In this document: one piece after another, positions 30,261 to 40,820 of the stretch
Position numbering within the stretch: position 1 is the first letter of the stretch
Layout of the letters: each line of letters begins with the position of its first letter
Source of the DNA: a virus
Reading direction: 5' to 3' (one strand)
DNA length: 64,000 nucleotides
IMG/VR virus record: IMGVR_UViG_3300020122_000057
Coordinates: 1-64,000 of that record
Program-made: the position numbers and the translations under genes
Notes under the pieces: model-generated
Told to the model about the DNA's origin: nothing
What the model saw: the letters and a program-made list of their open reading frames with translations, nothing else
Databases searched by the model: none

Positions 30261-31682
30261 ATGCCTTGGCCAGACGACACAACACAACCGAATCAGCAGA
30301 AGCCAGTACTGCCTAACGCTACTCCTGTGCCTCCTCCAGACTCGATGGGGGCACAGAATAGTGGCAATCCAGATATGGGTGGCGGAGATTTAACCGGAGC
30401 CGATACGGGGAAGATTGATACTCCGCTTGGTCCCGTAACCGCTCCGCATCCGCAAGTTGTAGCTCAAAGCGGAGGCTTAGGTGGGTATTTGAAGGGTGTA
30501 GTGGGTAGATTGCCCAAGGCTCTCGCTATCATGGAGAGTAGCTACGGCAACTCTGCTCCATTACAGGCTATTCAGCAGGACGAGGCTCGTCAGCAACAGG
30601 CGATACAGCAGCAATTTGAGAATACTGTCACCGCCCAACGGGAAAATCGTGCCCAACAGCTATATAAGGCTCAGTACGATAATTTCCAATCCGAGATTCA
30701 GTATCGCAACGTGCAGAAGCAATTGGAACAGCAGAAAATTGTCGAGCAACAGCAATTACAAACCGCCCGTGAAATTATCCAGAATAATGCTTCTAAGCCG
30801 GATGATATTCAACGCGCTCATCAGATTTTGCAGAGCTACGGCGTAGAGAAGCCGGAACCCGAACAGTACATGCAGGGAGCGAATGGACAGGTCTTTCAGC
30901 TTCCAAAGACTGGGGCAGTATCTCCAATTGCAACTCCAGTCATGCAAAAGATTCAAGACCCTATGTATATGCTTCAGAATCCCGAGGCAAATACTCGCAT
31001 GATTCCGTTCATGGGGCAGGGTAAAGCACCCACGGGTTCTGCGGAAGACGAACGCTATCGTCAAATAACATCTGCTCAACTCCAAAACAAGCAAGTCTCT
31101 CCCGAAGATGCAAGTTGGGCTAAGGCGTACAAGGCACAGAAAGAAATCGGTCCAAACGTCAGCGCTGGTCCTCGTTGGGCACAAGTCCAAACGCAAAAAG
31201 AGCGTCTGGAAATGCCCTACATGAAGGATTATCAGGATTCGGAGAAGATCGCTACGCTAGCCGATTTGGTTATGAAGGACGTAGAGCGTCGTGGCGGCAA
31301 AGTAACTGGTCCTGAATATATGCAGATGCTTACCTATCACATGGCCGGAACTGTCGGTTCCGTAAAAGGCGCTAAGTCTGGTATTGAAACGCTAAAAGAG
31401 CACGTTAACGCACGTCCTTACGATCAATCCCTTGCCGCTATGTATAATGCAGCCACAACCGGAGGCAATGTCTCCATCGAACAGGCCCGTGAATGGGCTA
31501 ATCTCGCTCACTCTCGCCGTGACGTAATGTTTGAACAAGCAAAGAGAATGAATCAAGTGCTTGGAAGTAATTTAGATTTCTCAGATATCGCACCGGGATA
31601 TTCAATGCCGCAGGAAGTAAAACGGCCAACCAAACCGCCAAAGGGTGCAGAAGTTGTAAATATGACAGGCGAAGGTGAGTAA
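30261..31682 (+). CDS. probable internal virion protein with long coiled coil
   Basis: The 473-aa protein has a Pro/Gly-rich start (PVLPNATPVPPPDSMGAQNS) and a Gln-rich coiled coil (IQQQFENTVTAQRENRAQQL; QKQLEQQKIVEQQQLQTARE), then a mixed region. This is the profile of podovirus ejection proteins that are released into the host envelope. The stop overlaps the start of the 834-aa protein by one base. Confidence 0.65.
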   Translation: MPWPDDTTQPNQQKPVLPNATPVPPPDSMGAQNSGNPDMGGGDLTGADTGKIDTPLGPVTAPHPQVVAQSGGLGGYLKGVVGRLPKALAIMESSYGNSAPLQAIQQDEARQQQAIQQQFENTVTAQRENRAQQLYKAQYDNFQSEIQYRNVQKQLEQQKIVEQQQLQTAREIIQNNASKPDDIQRAHQILQSYGVEKPEPEQYMQGANGQVFQLPKTGAVSPIATPVMQKIQDPMYMLQNPEANTRMIPFMGQGKAPTGSAEDERYRQITSAQLQNKQVSPEDASWAKAYKAQKEIGPNVSAGPRWAQVQTQKERLEMPYMKDYQDSEKIATLADLVMKDVERRGGKVTGPEYMQMLTYHMAGTVGSVKGAKSGIETLKEHVNARPYDQSLAAMYNAATTGGNVSIEQAREWANLAHSRRDVMFEQAKRMNQVLGSNLDFSDIAPGYSMPQEVKRPTKPPKGAEVVNMTGEGE

Positions 31683-34186
31683 TGGCCGACGGACAAGACC
31701 AGACTCCGCAAGCTCCTCAATCGGACTCGCAGTATCAATACCGCCCACTGCCCGACGGTAAGTGGGGAAAGTTCCGTGCGAATGCTACCGAAGACGAAAT
31801 CCAGCAGAAAATTAAATCCTACGCTCCGGGTGGTTCGAGTGACTTAAAGCTTCCCGCTCCTGTCCAATCCGGTGTAAATGCAGTACGTAACTTTAATCAA
31901 GGAGCCGTTGGCTCACCCGATGTTACTTCCTTCGGCAGCCGTCTATGGGGCGGCATTAAGAACGAATACGCACGCGCTAAAGATATGGGAGACCCCGTAA
32001 CTTATGCTGGAGATATAATTGACAGGGTAGGAAATTCCTTGGAAGAATCTGGTAATCAGCAAGCGGCGAATGTTCAGAAATATCCACCTAGCGATCCTCG
32101 TATGTATGAAGCCGCCGTACCATTTCTAGGAAATAGTTTAGTTAACACCACAAATAAGAGTCTTAAAGAAGGTCCACTTCAGGGCGTCGCTTACGGTGCT
32201 GGACAAGCCGCACAATTGGGAATCGGCGCAAAAATTCCCGGAAAAGTAGCTGGCGCGGTGGAAGATATTCCGGGAGCAATGCAAGCATCGCGCTTACGTC
32301 GCTCGCAGAATCTTATGGAACGTACCGTAGCTCCCGCTGGATTACCCGCCGAGGAACAAGCTACCTTACGCTCCAACATTCAACGCGCCCAGCCAGCATT
32401 AGCGCAAGAAGCAGCCACGGTAGGCCCGGCACAAGCTGGTGAAGGCGGTGTAGTTCGTGTCGCCAACCGTGCTCGTATCGCCGCAAATAATCTATGGGAT
32501 AAAAACGTAACCCCGTTCATTGGCCGCTTTGGAAACGTAGTCGATCCAACTGTCCCGCAAATTGGACAGGAAATTCGTGGAAGCCTTACTGACCTAAACC
32601 TAACCAAACCGGGCGCTGCTCCAGCCGCCGAACGTCTTGCTCAAGTCTTCGACAAACCGATGACCGTGCAGGATATGTATAATACAGTAACCGAATTGAA
32701 TAATGATAAATCAGTATCCCGTTATTTCGAGATGACCGACCAAGAACGTGCCGCCGCTCAAATGGCCGATCCGGGATTGCGGAATAAGGTTACCGCGCTT
32801 GGGATGCTACGCAAGAAAATGGTTGATGCTATCGGTGACGCCAGTGGTGAGAGTTTAGGGGCACAGTTCGCGGATTTTCGTAAGCAGTACGGAGCGATAT
32901 CGGACGTTGAATCTCGGCTACGCGGGACTAACGTGCCTACACCTCAGCCATTTATGTCCCGTTTGGCCAATAGCGCTCGTATGAGCATATCTCCGGGATT
33001 TGCCCGTGAATATCTCAGCCGTCCGGTGGATACGATGTTTGGCCTAAGCAATCCAAACCGCCTCGCAACGAAGAGTTTCAATCTACTCGGCAAAACAGAC
33101 CTTGGACCGGGTTCACCGTCTCCATTCCCCGGAGCGTATAGTGAACCAATTGGCCCACAAGGTCCCGGATTTACGCCGGAAGAACAAACAATTTATGCTG
33201 AATCTCAGAAACCCGCTCCACAGCCGCCTCCACCAGCCCAGCCACAGGTAGGAGCACCGCCAACACTAGGCTTCAACGTAAACGTACCACAAGAGAATAT
33301 TTCTCAAATGTGGGGGCGTGATACGGCCCCTATTGGTACCGAACAGCGTCCGGGAGCTAATATGTTCCCGCCGAAGACGCCAAACGCGCCGCTGCCGCAA
33401 GCACAGCCTGCAATTGCGGGGGAAAGTCTGCCAAACGGTAACCCTAACTTTAACTTTCCAGCCAAACCCGGCGTCCCGGCCAACACTACCGGAATGTGGG
33501 GCGAAGCGATTACTGTGCCCATAAACTCAACCGCACCGGGCGGCATGAGAACGACACCTTTTGCACCAGCACCACCAGAACGTAACTACTTCAATCTCCC
33601 GCAACAGGAACCATCATCCGGTTCCCAAGTTCCACCCCAGCCAACAGGTTCGCAGATTCCACCGCAACCTACTGGCTCACAACTCCAGTATCCGCGAGTT
33701 GCACAATCTCCAACTCCTGATGTAAGTTCGATGGGGGCGGCTGCTCCGCAGGCTTCTCAGCCACAACCAATACAAGCGGTTAGTGCGCCGTCCCAACCTC
33801 TTAACTATGTACCCGCTCTTGGCCGTACTGCCGAGCCTGTCCAGCCAGTAAATCCGCAGGAAGCCGCAGATTTATCGAGCTTGGTAAAGAAACCAGTATC
33901 TCCAAACGAGGTTCCCGGTATGTATCGTAAAGCTGCTGAAACTATTACACCGACTCGGCAAAGCGCTGCTAATGCTTCGAATAAACTGGATGTGGTTGAA
34001 CAAGGACGCAAGCAACGGGCGGATATCGCAAAGCCTGTGGAGAAACCTGCTTCCGATCCTGTCTCCCAACTTCGTAAGCTCCCTACTCCAGAGGGTGGTT
34101 GGACAGCAAATCGTATCCAACGTCAGTTGAAAATCGGTTATACCCGTGCTGTTGAGATATCCAAGCAGATGAATGTAGGAAAGTAA
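31682..34186 (+). CDS. large internal virion-like protein with C-terminal winged-helix segment
   Basis: An 834-aa protein. The N-terminus (YQYRPLPDGKWGKFRANATE) is a short domain often seen at the start of phage ejection proteins. The centre is Ala/Gly-rich and helical, and about residues 485-720 are Pro-rich and disordered. The last 40 residues (GGWTANRIQRQLKIGYTRAV, EISKQM) resemble the FtsK gamma winged helix. The combination may help DNA entry. The C-terminal match is by eye only. Confidence 0.6.
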   Translation: MADGQDQTPQAPQSDSQYQYRPLPDGKWGKFRANATEDEIQQKIKSYAPGGSSDLKLPAPVQSGVNAVRNFNQGAVGSPDVTSFGSRLWGGIKNEYARAKDMGDPVTYAGDIIDRVGNSLEESGNQQAANVQKYPPSDPRMYEAAVPFLGNSLVNTTNKSLKEGPLQGVAYGAGQAAQLGIGAKIPGKVAGAVEDIPGAMQASRLRRSQNLMERTVAPAGLPAEEQATLRSNIQRAQPALAQEAATVGPAQAGEGGVVRVANRARIAANNLWDKNVTPFIGRFGNVVDPTVPQIGQEIRGSLTDLNLTKPGAAPAAERLAQVFDKPMTVQDMYNTVTELNNDKSVSRYFEMTDQERAAAQMADPGLRNKVTALGMLRKKMVDAIGDASGESLGAQFADFRKQYGAISDVESRLRGTNVPTPQPFMSRLANSARMSISPGFAREYLSRPVDTMFGLSNPNRLATKSFNLLGKTDLGPGSPSPFPGAYSEPIGPQGPGFTPEEQTIYAESQKPAPQPPPPAQPQVGAPPTLGFNVNVPQENISQMWGRDTAPIGTEQRPGANMFPPKTPNAPLPQAQPAIAGESLPNGNPNFNFPAKPGVPANTTGMWGEAITVPINSTAPGGMRTTPFAPAPPERNYFNLPQQEPSSGSQVPPQPTGSQIPPQPTGSQLQYPRVAQSPTPDVSSMGAAAPQASQPQPIQAVSAPSQPLNYVPALGRTAEPVQPVNPQEAADLSSLVKKPVSPNEVPGMYRKAAETITPTRQSAANASNKLDVVEQGRKQRADIAKPVEKPASDPVSQLRKLPTPEGGWTANRIQRQLKIGYTRAVEISKQMNVGK

Positions 34187-35769
34187 TGAAGAAATTCATC
34201 CTACTTCTGGCTTTATTCTTTCTTCCCGTAATTGCCTCCGCGCAATCGGTTGTAGTTACGGGTAATCTGAAAGATTTAATTGGTGGTGGCGTCAGTTCGA
34301 ATAGTACTTTCCTGCGTCTACGTCTACAGAACTACACGGGATTCGTACCAAAAGTGAATGGAGTCGCCGTATTGATGCCTAACTGCGGTCTTCCGAATAC
34401 CGTCTGCAAGGATTTCAAACCCGATGGCACGGGCGCAATTAGTGGAAATATCTACGGAAACGACGTGATTCAACCCGTTGGTACCTACTACACCGGAGAA
34501 TTCTGGACAAACGGTAAGATAGCGTTCTCTTGTGATTATCTGCTTACCGGAACAGCGTTTAATGTAAATACAGCTTCTTGTCTATCCCAATCGCCTAGTT
34601 TGGGACCTAGCACCCTAGTTACCCAATCATTTCTTTGCACACAAGGGACACCAGCTACGACATGGACTTGCATTCATAATTTAAACGATATCAACGTGAC
34701 AGTGGAAGTTTACGATCCAAATAACAAACTTCTCTGGCCGGATACTATTATAAATACTAACGTTAACACTACAGTAATTACCTTTGTCAATCCGCAGGCA
34801 GGTCAGGCTGTTCTAATTCACGCGGGAAGCGTAACTATTGCTACTAATCAGCCCAATGCGGTTATTCAGAACCCGGTAGCCACACAGAGTATTACCGGGC
34901 CAGCGCTTACGCTCAACGCCCAAACTATTTTTAACGGAGCAAGCTCCTTCGTTGGGAATGATACTCATACCGGAACTTCTACCTTCTCCGTATTAGCAAC
35001 TTTCAATGGAACGCTTCAGGTACCCCTAAAACTCGATCCCGGTTCCCCAACTATAGGAGAGTTTTGGGTGAATGGAGCTAGCGGAAAGTTTCGGGATAAT
35101 GCTGGTTCCCCGGTTACGCATACGATTCAAACAGAACGCATAGCCGTTACCTGTTCCGCGCATACTTTTATAAACGTCACGAACAACGATGCTCTACCTA
35201 CTTGTACCCAGCCAGCATTTGGCGATATCGGTGGCACGATTAGCAACTCCCAATTTAGTTCGCAACTTGCGAACACAGTATTCGCCGCCCCCAGCGGAAG
35301 TTCCGGTACTCCCTCTTTCCGTCCGTTAGTCAGCGCCGATATCCCAGCCGCTAACCTATCGACTGGCGGAAGTGGTGGAGTTACTGGTAATCTACCAGTA
35401 ACTAATTTGAATAGTGGCACCGGAGCATCGGCTACTACCTGCTGGCACGGCGACGGAACTTGGAGCACCTGCGCAACAGGGGCTACCAAAATCCAAACAG
35501 TAATCAAAAGTTCGGGTATTTGTACTACTTCAAACGCTACCTTTAATACCTGCCCGGTTACGATTACTTGGCCAGTTAGCTTTGGAACGACTTCTTATAG
35601 CGTCACATGCAGCGGTGTCGGTCCTAACGACTCCGGTAATACCGACCAAGGCCGGGTAAACCTGCAAATAGGCTCTAAAGCCGCAGGTAGCGTAGTCGTT
35701 AACGTAGTGACACTCGGAGCTAGCGCCGTGACATGGAATGAAATAGATTGTATCGGAGTTCTGCCATAA
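34186..35769 (+). CDS. tail appendage protein with Sec signal peptide
   Basis: The 527-aa protein begins with MKKFILLLALFFLPVIASAQ, a textbook signal peptide with an A-x-A cleavage site near residue 19. The remainder is beta-rich and Gly/Thr/Asn-rich (SGGVTGNLPVTNLNSGTGAS), similar to collagen- or fibre-type tail proteins. Its position after the ejection proteins and its composition suggest a tail fibre or spike. A signal peptide on a virion protein is unusual; see findings. Confidence 0.65.
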   Translation: MKKFILLLALFFLPVIASAQSVVVTGNLKDLIGGGVSSNSTFLRLRLQNYTGFVPKVNGVAVLMPNCGLPNTVCKDFKPDGTGAISGNIYGNDVIQPVGTYYTGEFWTNGKIAFSCDYLLTGTAFNVNTASCLSQSPSLGPSTLVTQSFLCTQGTPATTWTCIHNLNDINVTVEVYDPNNKLLWPDTIINTNVNTTVITFVNPQAGQAVLIHAGSVTIATNQPNAVIQNPVATQSITGPALTLNAQTIFNGASSFVGNDTHTGTSTFSVLATFNGTLQVPLKLDPGSPTIGEFWVNGASGKFRDNAGSPVTHTIQTERIAVTCSAHTFINVTNNDALPTCTQPAFGDIGGTISNSQFSSQLANTVFAAPSGSSGTPSFRPLVSADIPAANLSTGGSGGVTGNLPVTNLNSGTGASATTCWHGDGTWSTCATGATKIQTVIKSSGICTTSNATFNTCPVTITWPVSFGTTSYSVTCSGVGPNDSGNTDQGRVNLQIGSKAAGSVVVNVVTLGASAVTWNEIDCIGVLP

Positions 35770-38700
35770 TGAAAAAGTTAACTACGTTTCTTATCCTGCT
35801 TCTTGCGCCCTTCATTGCGCTGGGCCAGACTACGCACGGTAAGATACAAACAGACGAGATTTTCAATTCAGGTATCTTGACGATCTCCGGGGCTACGCCA
35901 TCGGTAACAAACGGAAATATCTTTGCCACAAGCAATGGAAGTCCGATAACAATTACTAACTTTCTAAATGGTGTAAATACTCAACGTATCTCCGTTATCT
36001 GCGCTGATTTGAATACTTCTATCGCCAATAACGCAAATATTGTCACCTCTAACGGAACCACCTTTACCTGCGGCTTCATTAACCAAGAACTTGATTTCAT
36101 TCTCAACGGTACCGTATGGGTACAAGCATCTGGTGGCGTGGCAGCGGGTTGTTCGCCAAGCGGTAATAATAATGCTCTGCAAAAGAAATCCGGTACAGCT
36201 TGTGTAGGTACGGCTCTTACTGAGAACGCAGGTACGTTTGCCGTCGGTGACGACTTCCAGCCGCTAGGACCGAACCCATATGTTGATCCTCGTTCATATG
36301 GAGTTCGTGCGCTTGACACTAGATTCATTCCTGCCGTTCCGGGAATTACGGGAAGCATAAGCAGCGGAACAACCGCTCTAACGGGAATCTCTACCTCTAA
36401 CTGTTCGAACCAAACTGGAGCTATTTGCTTTAGAAACGGAGACGGCATTGCTATTCCCAATGCAGGCCCATCTCAAAGCATGGTTGCTCCTACCCCAGCA
36501 GTAGTTCCAAGTCTTCCTGCTGGTCCTACTGGTATTGCGGTAACTGTCGCAGGTCCCGCAGGCCCTTCCACATATAACTATAAAATAGTAGCCGTTGATA
36601 AAGCTAGGGGTATGACTGTTCCCGGTCCTGTTACTACGATAACTACGGGTAAAACTAATCTTGGAGCTAGGTCTGTAGGACTAACTTCGTGCGCTAGGGC
36701 TAATAAAACGGTTACTTGTCAAACTTCGGGTGTTCACGAATTGGCAGTTGGAGCAGCTATTATAATTAATCAAACCATAGGTGATGGCACCTTTTCTGGT
36801 ACCTATCTTGTCGGAACGGTACCGGACAACACGCACTTTACGTACACCAGTGGTTTCGATACTAGCATAGGCGCATCTACTTCCTCAACTGGAGGAACGG
36901 TTCATTGGTTTAATGAGAACCTAATTTCATGGTCTCACGTTGCGGGAGCGCATCAATATATTATTTGTTCAGATCGTATAGGTGGAGGATTCGTTCCTAT
37001 TGGTATTACTCTACCAGATAATCAAACAGTCGCTCCAGCTATAACTGATATGGCTCTAGCTTGGGATGACTTAGGTTCTCCTTTGCGGGATAACTTCCAG
37101 CTTCCATACTGGGCTGGGACTAACCCCTGCACTGCATCGTCTCCTCAAAATGACGAACTAACGACAACAATTGTAAGCGGTGCTCCGGGTACAAGCTTTA
37201 CTTTAGCCAACGCAGCCAGCAATACAGTAAGTAATGGAACAATTCTCTTTGACAATAGTGTTAATTTCCTAGCCGCCGTCACCGCTGCTCACCAGACCCC
37301 AGTAAATATCCCTTATACTTTTATTCCCGGTACGGCTACAGGATTTGTTTTTAATTCCTATCTTATTCTCCCTACACAGGCGAATATTTGCCAGCTTGGT
37401 CCCGTTCAAATTAACGATACGATTGAAGTGGTTCTTGCGGATAGGTGGTCGGGGAGTTGTCCACCAGCATCAGCGTCAGTACCATCTTCTGGTTGGGAAG
37501 GTTTTCCCTCTGTTAGCGTGGGACCTGCTTATCCGGGTATCTACAAAGCTGGCGGCAATCTAGCTATCGGAAATTTACAATTTACTGACTCTGCTAACTT
37601 AAATAACAAAATTTATATGGTCTACGATGGTGGAGGAGTTCCAAGTGGTACTCTTAATAGTATGAATATGTCCCTAAGCGGGAATATGAGTATGGGAATA
37701 GTTCTCCGGGCTAATACGGGTAATTCAGTAAATGGCTTGACGATGCGGGGACACTTTCTATTCGCCTCGTCCACAGGTTCCATTGGAGATACAACAACCC
37801 CATCATTCTATGGAGACCCGGCAGGCATAATTGCTAACTATATTGCCACTCCCGGACGCGGTTTAGCCTTCAAGAGCGTTACTTCTCCATTTAACGGAGT
37901 TTGTTTCATCGCAGATTTATACATGAACGGAGGAGTAACTCCACCGCTTACTCTTATATCCGGTGGGGCTAATCAGTTCTTCCATCTTGGATTAGTGACC
38001 GAGGATACCGTTGGACTCCCATTATTCGCTAATCTAAACTCAGTGGGGTCTAAACTAACTATTGACGACCTGCAAGCAGGACCTAACTCGGATGGAGTTA
38101 GCTTCCCTCCTTTAGTCAGCGGATTCTCTACTCCTGTAATTGGCGCATCAATGGTGCCCGGATATGATCGAAATGTTTCCCTAATCAGCGGAACAGGTTT
38201 AAGTTCTACAGAACCCGCTGGTACTAACCTCACGCAACAATTCATTGAGGGTGATTTTTGGGTTGGAAATAATCACTCTGTTTTCGTTAACAGTCCAGCT
38301 ATCGGAGCACCCACTGCGGGAGCACCAACGGCTGGTGGATCGGTGCCGATTGGCACTATAAATTATCGTGTAGTCCCAGTATGGGCAAATGGAGGGGAAG
38401 GTAATTATTCTCTTACTTCGAATTCTGTAACTACTACTTCAGGTTTCCAGACAATTCCTTTAACTTGGCCAGCAGCTTCCGGTAACCCTCTTGGTTACGA
38501 TATCTATCGCAACGGAGTGTTATTGACTTGTACCATTCCTAATGTAACTACTAATGCATTCTCTGACACTTTAGGCTTTGCTTGCGGTGCCAGCGCTGAA
38601 CAATTACCTACGGGTGGCCCAACGATGCTCATGCCCGGAACGCAGGGTATAGTAGCGCCGCAATATATATTGAGTGGAGGCACTACTGGAGGAAAAGCCA

Positions 38701-40820
38701 CAATCAGCGGAACATTCACAAGCAATCGTCCGGCGACATGGCCAGATGCTAGCGGAACGGTAGGATTATATACTGGCGCATTCTCTACCAATGATTGCAT
38801 AAAAGCCAGCATAACAGCCGGATTTGCGGTATTCGTAAGTGCGGGTGGCCCGTGCGGAACATTCGTCAATCCGATGAGTGCTATTGGACAAATGATTGGT
38901 GGCGGTACTGCCGGAGCGCCTGTAGCAATCGCAGCGGGTAAAACGGGACAAAGTATCGTTGCAAGCAATGGCGCGACACCTGCGTTTGCTTCGCCGGGAA
39001 TTAACGGAAGCAATGTAACTTCGACTCCGTATACTGTGCAGTGTGATAGTTCAACGGCACTAATTGATCGCGGCACTGTAATTACGCTGAAATCTGGAGC
39101 TAGTGTAGTGAACGTACCTGACCCAAGCACCTCGGGATGTGGCGGTAATTTCGTATTCTCGTTAGTAGACGATGGCGCAAGCGCAGTTACAATCAATCGC
39201 GGCACGACGGCGACATTTAACATCGCAAACGGGAACTCGAATTCCGATGGTCAGACCAGCTTCACAATGACCAATGGACAATTCGCAACAATCAATAGTC
39301 CTGATAACACGAATTGGACAGTACGATTCGAGACACTAACTACCGTTCCAGTCTCCGCAGCCGTGTTGGGTTCCACTGCTGGTGGCGTGCTTCAAGCAGA
39401 TACCTCGCACAACATCGTAACTCCGCTTATCTGTTTGGATTCGTCTGGCTCCGGTACAGCACAATCTTGCTCAACATCGCCTACATTTACTCCTGCTGCG
39501 GGAGACATAATTATATACAAAACCACGACTGCGAATACTGGCAGCGTAACGGTCAACGTAAACGCTAGCTCTGCCGCAACAATCAAGAAGTGGCAGGGAA
39601 CGGCGAACTTGGCTGCGAATGATCTACAGGCTGGAATCTACAACCTAATAGTCTTCGACGGTACGAACTGGGAAATTCCGACAATTGGTAATGCACCGTC
39701 GGGCGGCGGATCATCAACATGGAATGGTTTGACTAATCCTACTGGAAATATGTTACTTAATACGATGAGTACCTTCCTATCCGAATGGGACTACACCACT
39801 GGGTTGACGAATGCTTGGAAGATTACAAACGTTACCGCAGCTACAGTCACGACTCCACAGAACGGCCCACAAATGAACCTTGATTGCGGACAGGAATGGA
39901 CTGGTGCGGGTGTCTCAACGGAAGCATGCTATCAGGTTCAGGTGACTCCGGGAACTGGATTGAATACGCAATCGCTTGTGGCGATTAAGAACACAAGTGC
40001 GTCAACGAATACCAATAACGGCTTCAGCTTCAATGGAAATATCTACCTACCTTCTGGCGGGAAAGTGGGTATCAACTCGCAGGGAAACGAGAATGCCTCC
40101 TTTGCTTCAGGCGGCCTATCTTGCGCTTCGGGTACGCGCTGCGTAGCGTTCTTTAACACAGGAAACATCGACACAGGCGGTATCGACGGTACGGTAAGCC
40201 GTGTTGCAGCCGGGGTAATCGGTATTGGAACTGGAGCAGCGGGGAGCACTGCTGGCACTGCCGCTCTTACAGCAACTCGCTATACAGAAGCAGCGGCTCC
40301 TACAACGGCTGCATCTTCGGGCACTGTTTACGAAGATTCAACCCAACACGAATATTTCGGTTCAACCAATGGAGCTTCAACTTTTGGAATGCTAAATCGT
40401 ACCCAACCCGGTGCAATTAACAACTCAGCACAAACCGCAGCGATTACCACGGCAACTCTTTGCGCAGCTTCCGCTGGAGCCTGCAACGTAGCTGGTCAAT
40501 ATAAGGTTCATTTTGATTTTATCGAGGACGGTGCAGCCTGTGCTACTCCCGGTACTGGTGGCGTAACATTCTTGCTAACTTGGACAGACGCAAACGCTAC
40601 CACCCATTCCGCTGTATCTCTTGCAATGGATGATGCATCTGGAATAACATCGCTTTCTCAGACATTCCACTTCCAGACTACCCTTGCCGCAGCATGGGCA
40701 AGTGGAGATTTTACCATATCATCTAACGGTTCCGTTATTCAATATGCAACTGGATATACCGCATGCACTTCCGGTACAGGATCGTATCGTCTTCAGGCTG
40801 CTGTGGTGAGATTGCAATAA
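35769..40820 (+). CDS. giant tail spike/appendage protein with Sec signal peptide
   Basis: A 1683-aa protein; start at the ATG overlapping the previous stop. It opens with MKKLTTFLILLLAPFIALGQ, a signal peptide. Later features include DPRSYGVRALDTRF, similar to the start of beta-helix spike domains, and long Gly/Ser/Thr-rich beta repeats. A carbohydrate-active function such as host polysaccharide cleavage is likely for a beta-helix spike, but no catalytic residues can be proven by eye. Confidence 0.65.
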   Translation: MKKLTTFLILLLAPFIALGQTTHGKIQTDEIFNSGILTISGATPSVTNGNIFATSNGSPITITNFLNGVNTQRISVICADLNTSIANNANIVTSNGTTFTCGFINQELDFILNGTVWVQASGGVAAGCSPSGNNNALQKKSGTACVGTALTENAGTFAVGDDFQPLGPNPYVDPRSYGVRALDTRFIPAVPGITGSISSGTTALTGISTSNCSNQTGAICFRNGDGIAIPNAGPSQSMVAPTPAVVPSLPAGPTGIAVTVAGPAGPSTYNYKIVAVDKARGMTVPGPVTTITTGKTNLGARSVGLTSCARANKTVTCQTSGVHELAVGAAIIINQTIGDGTFSGTYLVGTVPDNTHFTYTSGFDTSIGASTSSTGGTVHWFNENLISWSHVAGAHQYIICSDRIGGGFVPIGITLPDNQTVAPAITDMALAWDDLGSPLRDNFQLPYWAGTNPCTASSPQNDELTTTIVSGAPGTSFTLANAASNTVSNGTILFDNSVNFLAAVTAAHQTPVNIPYTFIPGTATGFVFNSYLILPTQANICQLGPVQINDTIEVVLADRWSGSCPPASASVPSSGWEGFPSVSVGPAYPGIYKAGGNLAIGNLQFTDSANLNNKIYMVYDGGGVPSGTLNSMNMSLSGNMSMGIVLRANTGNSVNGLTMRGHFLFASSTGSIGDTTTPSFYGDPAGIIANYIATPGRGLAFKSVTSPFNGVCFIADLYMNGGVTPPLTLISGGANQFFHLGLVTEDTVGLPLFANLNSVGSKLTIDDLQAGPNSDGVSFPPLVSGFSTPVIGASMVPGYDRNVSLISGTGLSSTEPAGTNLTQQFIEGDFWVGNNHSVFVNSPAIGAPTAGAPTAGGSVPIGTINYRVVPVWANGGEGNYSLTSNSVTTTSGFQTIPLTWPAASGNPLGYDIYRNGVLLTCTIPNVTTNAFSDTLGFACGASAEQLPTGGPTMLMPGTQGIVAPQYILSGGTTGGKATISGTFTSNRPATWPDASGTVGLYTGAFSTNDCIKASITAGFAVFVSAGGPCGTFVNPMSAIGQMIGGGTAGAPVAIAAGKTGQSIVASNGATPAFASPGINGSNVTSTPYTVQCDSSTALIDRGTVITLKSGASVVNVPDPSTSGCGGNFVFSLVDDGASAVTINRGTTATFNIANGNSNSDGQTSFTMTNGQFATINSPDNTNWTVRFETLTTVPVSAAVLGSTAGGVLQADTSHNIVTPLICLDSSGSGTAQSCSTSPTFTPAAGDIIIYKTTTANTGSVTVNVNASSAATIKKWQGTANLAANDLQAGIYNLIVFDGTNWEIPTIGNAPSGGGSSTWNGLTNPTGNMLLNTMSTFLSEWDYTTGLTNAWKITNVTAATVTTPQNGPQMNLDCGQEWTGAGVSTEACYQVQVTPGTGLNTQSLVAIKNTSASTNTNNGFSFNGNIYLPSGGKVGINSQGNENASFASGGLSCASGTRCVAFFNTGNIDTGGIDGTVSRVAAGVIGIGTGAAGSTAGTAALTATRYTEAAAPTTAASSGTVYEDSTQHEYFGSTNGASTFGMLNRTQPGAINNSAQTAAITTATLCAASAGACNVAGQYKVHFDFIEDGAACATPGTGGVTFLLTWTDANATTHSAVSLAMDDASGITSLSQTFHFQTTLAAAWASGDFTISSNGSVIQYATGYTACTSGTGSYRLQAAVVRLQ

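Noticed and set aside
38504-39223. 239-aa leftward frame inside the giant spike gene
   Set aside because: It is a shadow of the Gly/Thr-rich coding strand, with no ribosome binding site.
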